64,000 bases of DNA from NCBI GenBank assembly GCA_914767715.1, contig OU612066.1, forward strand, positions 1,867,001-1,931,000. Direction: 5' to 3'. A program made the translations under genes and the position numbers. Numbering within the stretch: position 1 is the stretch's first letter; every line of letters starts with the position of its first letter. Source of the DNA: Membranipora membranacea (lineage: Eukaryota; Bryozoa; Gymnolaemata; Cheilostomatida; Membraniporidae). Shown piece after piece: positions 59,316-64,000 of the stretch. The notes below the pieces were generated by a model. That model was given only the letters and a program-made list of their open reading frames with translations, was not told the DNA's origin and did not search any database.

Positions 59316-62300
59316 TTAGAGTTTAGGGGGTTTCCAGTTATCCTTTTCATTTCTCAGAGCACCCATCACTTCAATAGGCTCAGTCTGCTTTGTGTGCTTC
59401 TTTACTGTTTCCTCACTAAAAATCAAAAGCATAATGTTACCCACTTCACTATGTGACCCATAGACAAAACACATAGACTATGCTGTGATCAATAAAGTAC
59501 GGGTCATACCACAACATAAAAGGATATATCTACCATGTACAATTGTGCAAAGTTTGATCTGTACATCAGGAAATTAGCATAACTATCATCATAAACTTCA
59601 CCATTATGAACTATGACGCCATCATCAATGGCAAACAAGTATCCATATTATCTCATATACTCTAATACTCAAAAGAATAATGTAACAGAGGATGCATATT
59701 TTGTCTAATATTATGTACTGTTTGGTTACTAACCAGACCCTCATGAAGGGGTTGATCTTCATCTCTTCAGATATTGAGGTAGGTATAGTTGCCTGCTTTG
59801 CATTTCTCATCTCCTGAAAACAAGATTAGCACCAAAATCTTCATAAATCTTGACCAAAACCTGAACGAAAACCTGAATGATTGACATTCTTTACAACCTC
59901 TAGGTCCTCAGATTAAAAATGGTATGCTGTGTCAGTAAATATCAAGACCTTCTCCCAAAATCAAGCCCTAATGTAACGCCAAATATTGTAATAGCTGACT
60001 ATATCATGAAATGTTGCACATATTATTGAGTCAATGTGTGATTGTGGCGAGGGGTCCCTCCATTCAGGCGGCTGGTACATATGACACATTACATCATTAT
60101 TTCTATTTTCTTACTATTGCCATTCTTTTCATCATGTTATTGTTATGGAACATCAAACCAGGTCTAACTAACTAGAGCAAATGTCAAACAATTCGATGAA
60201 GTTGTGAGATTGATGACTGGAAATTAATTTTTCCTATTACCTGTGACTTGGCCAATTTGTCTTTGATATACTGATTATCGGGCTCTACATGACAGGCATA
60301 CTTGAGATTAGCTACTGTGTATTCATGTCCACAATACACTCTCTACAATAGAATAATCATACAGATAAAAATAGGGAATTGTCTCTTCTTAGATAATGAG
60401 GGGATAACTGTTAGGATGGTCATAACGGCTTTGGTATATCCCTCTACAACGCCCAATTACAATGTTCACAGACTATTTTTCAGTTACATTTGGGTTTCAT
60501 GTATTGTTTAGTCATTATAGAGTGGTACCAGAATAGTGATTGGCAGCTGAAAATTTGTACTTTTACATTCAGGCGATTTCAAAACATCAAGATACAATTT
60601 TGTATTACAAGCAAATCTACGGGCATAATGTTGCTGCTGGCAACACACCTCCATATGCAAACAGTGAAACACTACAAACAACATAGCTGGCATAGGTACG
60701 AGATTGTAGTTTTTGTCACATCCAATATGTTGCATGTAGTATGTTTTAAATTGTCAAATACTATTTCTATTTCAGCCGCAATATAAAACCTTATCACTAA
60801 ACTCAAGAGTTTTTGTGTGTAACAACTGGAAACATGTGAGGTTCAAAGGTGAAGCTGGTTCATATAAAGTGTAACAAACTCTTCACAACACATTAAAGGT
60901 CCAGGATATGCAGTAAAGTTGGTTACCGTATTTCCAGGAAGCTTCTGCAGAACCTCGACTAGTGCGCGATACATCTGCTCTTTAGTTCCCTCAAAGAATC
61001 TCCCACACCCACCAGCAAACAGCGTGTCTCCTAGAAATTTATAATTATAAAATATTAATAATGATGGTATTGTGTAAGTTATTGCATTAAAAGTAATATG
61101 TCTTTCTTGATTTCTTTTGTCATGATTGGAGAAGATAGATCTATGTTCATTATTAATTATAGAAAGTTTGTAAGCTCGAAGAGAATAAGTTGCCGTGTCA
61201 TGTTTAAATAAGCGATTCCTCTCAAGTCAGAAATGCTGACTCATGTTATGGAAAGTTCAGTTAGAAGGCAAGTTTAAAATAATTGATAGGACATAGTGTA
61301 GTTTCAGTGTTTACACATTTTTATGCATCTATTCAAAACAAAGAGATTATTAGTCAGTCTATATTGACCAAAATCTAAAACCACACAAGGGCATAATCAA
61401 TATGTGAAAGGAATTAAAAGGCATGAATACAATTCACACAGATTCCTGCTAGAAGTGAAAGCCTTTTAAGGCTTACAGCAAACATTTGAGGTGAGAATAC
61501 GGGACAATCCGAGCTAACAACAAACACAAACCTACCCGTGAAGACTGCTGGGTCCTCATCCGTATCCTCTACATAGAAACATATATGTCCAGTAGTGTGA
61601 CACGGTGTGAAGAGACAGCGGATATTCAGGCTTCCCACCTGTAGAGAGGGTGTTATAAAGCACAGATTAATTAGGAGAATACATTTAGTTATATTGTGTA
61701 ATAAGAAACAGTAAAATTGGATTATCACTACTTAAATCCAATGAGAGATGCATATATTATACTATATTTACGAGTAAAGACCACTCTTTAAACTGACGGC
61801 AACATAATGATTTTCCTCACAGAGAGTCTTGTCTTGCTTTGCTCAGCTATTCTGATCAAAACTTGTCAAGAAAGACCAAGAAGGTCTTAGAGTTATTGTA
61901 TAGCATAGTGAGAGCTATCCAGTGTTTGGAAAAGTTAGCTTACCTTTAGCTGGTCGTCATGTTTGACTTTGTTCTGTCTTGCAGGTTTGATTCGATCATC
62001 TCCTCCGTAAAACTTCAGACCTGGACTGAGATTATCCAGCTTCTCGTTACCTCCAGCATGATCCCTACAAAATTAACAGTGTCTGGTCATTAATCATATC
62101 ACCACTAAGGCATATCAGCACTTAGGTATGTCAGCACTAAGAGCATTAGCTTATAAGGTGCTGTCACTGGTGCTGGTGCTTCACTGTCGCATCCAACATC
62201 AACAAACGTCACAACTCATAGTTGGAACAGGGGATTTAGTACTTTTTCATGATCTCAAATTTGATAATCCAAAAAGACTGCAATCAATCCTTGCATTGCA

Positions 62301-63409
62301 TTAATGACCCGAGATTAGTCTGTGGAAAGATGTCTTCAAATAATTTGAGGAGGAGCAGCATCCTGGCCTTTACCATATTTTACATTATACTGTACTTAAT
62401 AAATCGCTCAAAATTCTAATATATATCAGACTTTTGTAACATGCTGACAAGCAAGGCAGTTACATCTATCAAGTGTGGGTTAAAAAATGTGAAAATTAAA
62501 GCCTCTACACTGAAATGCCCCAGACCTTCTCAGTCTTGAGCTTCGCTTGCTGAACCTCGCTCCTGGCTCTCAATCTACAAAACCAATCGACACATCCCGC
62601 ATAAAGTATCAGGGTCCACTAATAAGAGTAGATGACAGTATGCTGATATCAAGGAGTTAGCGAACTACTAACTCTTACTCCTTGATGAAAGTATTGTTCA
62701 ATAAAATCAAATTGTTTGATTTACAGTTACATGCATAATTAGATACAACATACAGTGGTGCGCGTACCACTGCACAACACACAGGTCTTCAGCTAGAAAC
62801 CATGAGTCAAACGCTGTTTCGAGGCCTTCTCTAGTACAACCTCCTCATGGCCGGCCCCAGCAGCATGAAGCCACCCCTGTGTGTTGCTGAGCATCTCAAT
62901 CAATCTCATCGATCCCTCAGTGCATTTTGTAAGTTTCGGTGGTTTGACATAATTGGTGTGTTTACGCTGTTGCGCAACCAGGGAGGCTGCCAACTCTTCA
63001 TTGTTTCAGTGCAACAATGTTCGCCCCATCACTCTCATGCTTATACTCTAAGCCAAACCAGTGCAGGGAGGTTTGCTTTCCATCAACTCATCAACTAATT
63101 CTTAAGCGCTCAAACTTTTATTTCAAATGAACCACCTCACACACAGTCCACTAATTCGGATTCCGTAATGTGACATGACAGCAGAACATAGACTTAATAC
63201 GGGAGTAAAAAAAGTCTGTACAGAAGACTAATGACATACCAGTGGTGATGAGTTGTGAGTACACTTGTCAGATTTACCCCGTACTTCTTTACTGCTTCTA
63301 CCACCTTCTGTGGGTCTACTGGGTCGACTACAGCAGCTTCATTGGTCTTATCATCGATCAGCAGGTACATGTAGTTATCCTCCAACGCAGGTAATAACTC
63401 GATCCTCAT
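59316..63409 (-). CDS. HAGH: Glyoxalase II (hydroxyacylglutathione hydrolase)
   Basis: Hydrolyses S-lactoylglutathione to lactate and glutathione, the second step of methylglyoxal detoxification. Seven exons: 63240-63409, 61944-62064, 61536-61638, 60927-61030, 60241-60342, 59734-59813, 59316-59415; total 780 bp, 259 aa (human cytosolic form 260), phases consistent. The metallo-beta-lactamase metal ligands are all present: TTHHHWDHAGGN split across exons 1-2, CHTTGHIC in exon 3, FTGDTLF across exons 3-4, YCGHEYT in exon 5. The C-terminal substrate-binding tail [13 protein letters not shown] matches the family. I chose ATG 63409 ([15 protein letters not shown]) by homology; upstream in-frame ATGs at 63502 and 63496 would add ~30 residues with Arg/Ser that could target mitochondria, as in animals with a dual-located enzyme. 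A possible acceptor lies between them. Confidence 0.95.
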
Positions 63410-63502
63410 GTTCTTGTGTACATGTAATGCAGAGAGAGTGGAAGAATATCGCAACAACCCTGTGGGAGATTCAAATACCATCAGTACACAAGTCATAATC
63501 AT

Positions 63503-63951
63503 CAACTACCTCTAAATTAAGACTGCAATCTGTTATCGTGCCGACATCATTGTTAGATGAAAAGAAGTTGCTTCTTTTTTGATTACATAAGTAAAAATTA
63601 ACTGCTGACTACCATCATCGATCTGAATATCCCTCCTTTTGAAAGAAGCTACAAGGTATAACAAAAAGCTGTTCATGCACGGCAGACCTGTTTGTAATCA
63701 GAGCTTCTGCAATTAAGTCAACATTTTATTCATTAACTTCTGGCTCTTCTTCTTCTTCAGGGTACTCCGATGCGTCTTACGGGGAAAAGTATACGTTCGG
63801 ACGATTGGTGTTGTAATTTGGTAGTGTATGGCAAGCGGTTTGTCGTGTAGCTAGGTCTAATAAACTGAACAAACTTGGGTGACTTATACTGTTTAAGAGG
63901 CCAACTGTCAATATATTGGGCACAAATGCCCTTACTACTAGACTTGTATAG
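63503..63951. other. Upstream flank of glyoxalase II
   Basis: No coding exon supported. It should contain the glyoxalase II promoter. A plus-strand pyrimidine-rich stretch (TCTGGCTCTTCTTCTTCTTC) lies at ~63740-63760. Confidence 0.3.
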
Positions 63952-64000
63952 ACAGTTTTCTGTGCTCTTATTTATGCCTCAATTTGGAGTTGTCCTCTCT
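63952..64000 (+). mobile_element. 491-bp MITE family, second copy, cut by the window end
   Basis: ACAGTTTTCTGTGCTCTTAT, then TTATGCCTCAATTTGG and AGTTGTCCTCTCT, match 44285-44333 with few differences; the preceding TTGTATAG is shared as well. Only the left end is visible. Confidence 0.8.

Overview
This is animal nuclear DNA: AT-rich, with spliced genes (GT-AG introns mostly 50-1200 bp), dispersed short repeats and no prokaryotic features. The recognisable proteins (an HPS5-type BLOC-2 subunit, a TMEM106 family protein, glyoxalase II, and PTPN9-like tyrosine phosphatases with unusual N-termini) point to a metazoan. The gene density, short introns and lineage-specific signalling proteins would suit a non-bilaterian animal such as a sponge, but that is inference and the species cannot be read from the sequence.

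Layout. 1-9.2 kb is gene-poor: one acidic, Cys-containing coding exon near 3.2-3.4 kb (minus), a fragment matching the 5' end of U2 snRNA at 6.41 kb, and a 1.38 kb near-perfect palindrome (6992-8370) bounded by TTAA and nested in an older relative. 9.24-19.36 kb holds two head-to-tail tyrosine phosphatase genes (minus) with identical internal exon sizes, so a tandem duplication; a broken SGNH-like ORF and a SINE lie in their introns. 20-24.3 kb holds an unassigned 142-codon ORF (minus), a single-exon basic protein of 389 aa (plus) and a small two-exon candidate (plus). 24.6-32.5 kb (minus) is a many-exon gene for a predicted single-pass membrane protein: short Cys-containing ectodomain, one membrane helix, then a cytoplasmic tail with a Gln-rich/coiled-coil part and about a dozen N-x-Y-E/D/G type tyrosine motifs. 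Three decayed copies of the end of its main tyrosine exon lie downstream inside the gene.

33.25-45.09 kb (minus) is a complete 22-exon HPS5-like gene (1436 codons before stop) that I could follow in one consistent reading frame; its last two exons encode a RING-like Cys/His tail that I do not associate with human HPS5. 45.1-50.6 kb is a repeat-rich divergent promoter region between HPS5 and a complete TMEM106 gene (50.66-55.04 kb, plus). 56.0-56.25 kb is a 35-bp tandem array. 56.47-58.20 kb (minus) is a four-exon gene of unknown function and 59.3-63.4 kb (minus) is a complete seven-exon glyoxalase II gene. The window ends inside a second copy of the 491-bp inverted-repeat element seen at 44.3 kb.

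How it fits together. HPS5 and TMEM106 both act in endolysosomal traffic and glyoxalase II is metabolic housekeeping; their proximity may be chance. The more suggestive grouping is the multi-tyrosine membrane protein next to two tyrosine phosphatases, which could be docking platform and antagonist of one pathway; that link is inference only. Exon boundaries below come from reading splice signals and checking phase by hand, with no transcript or database support.
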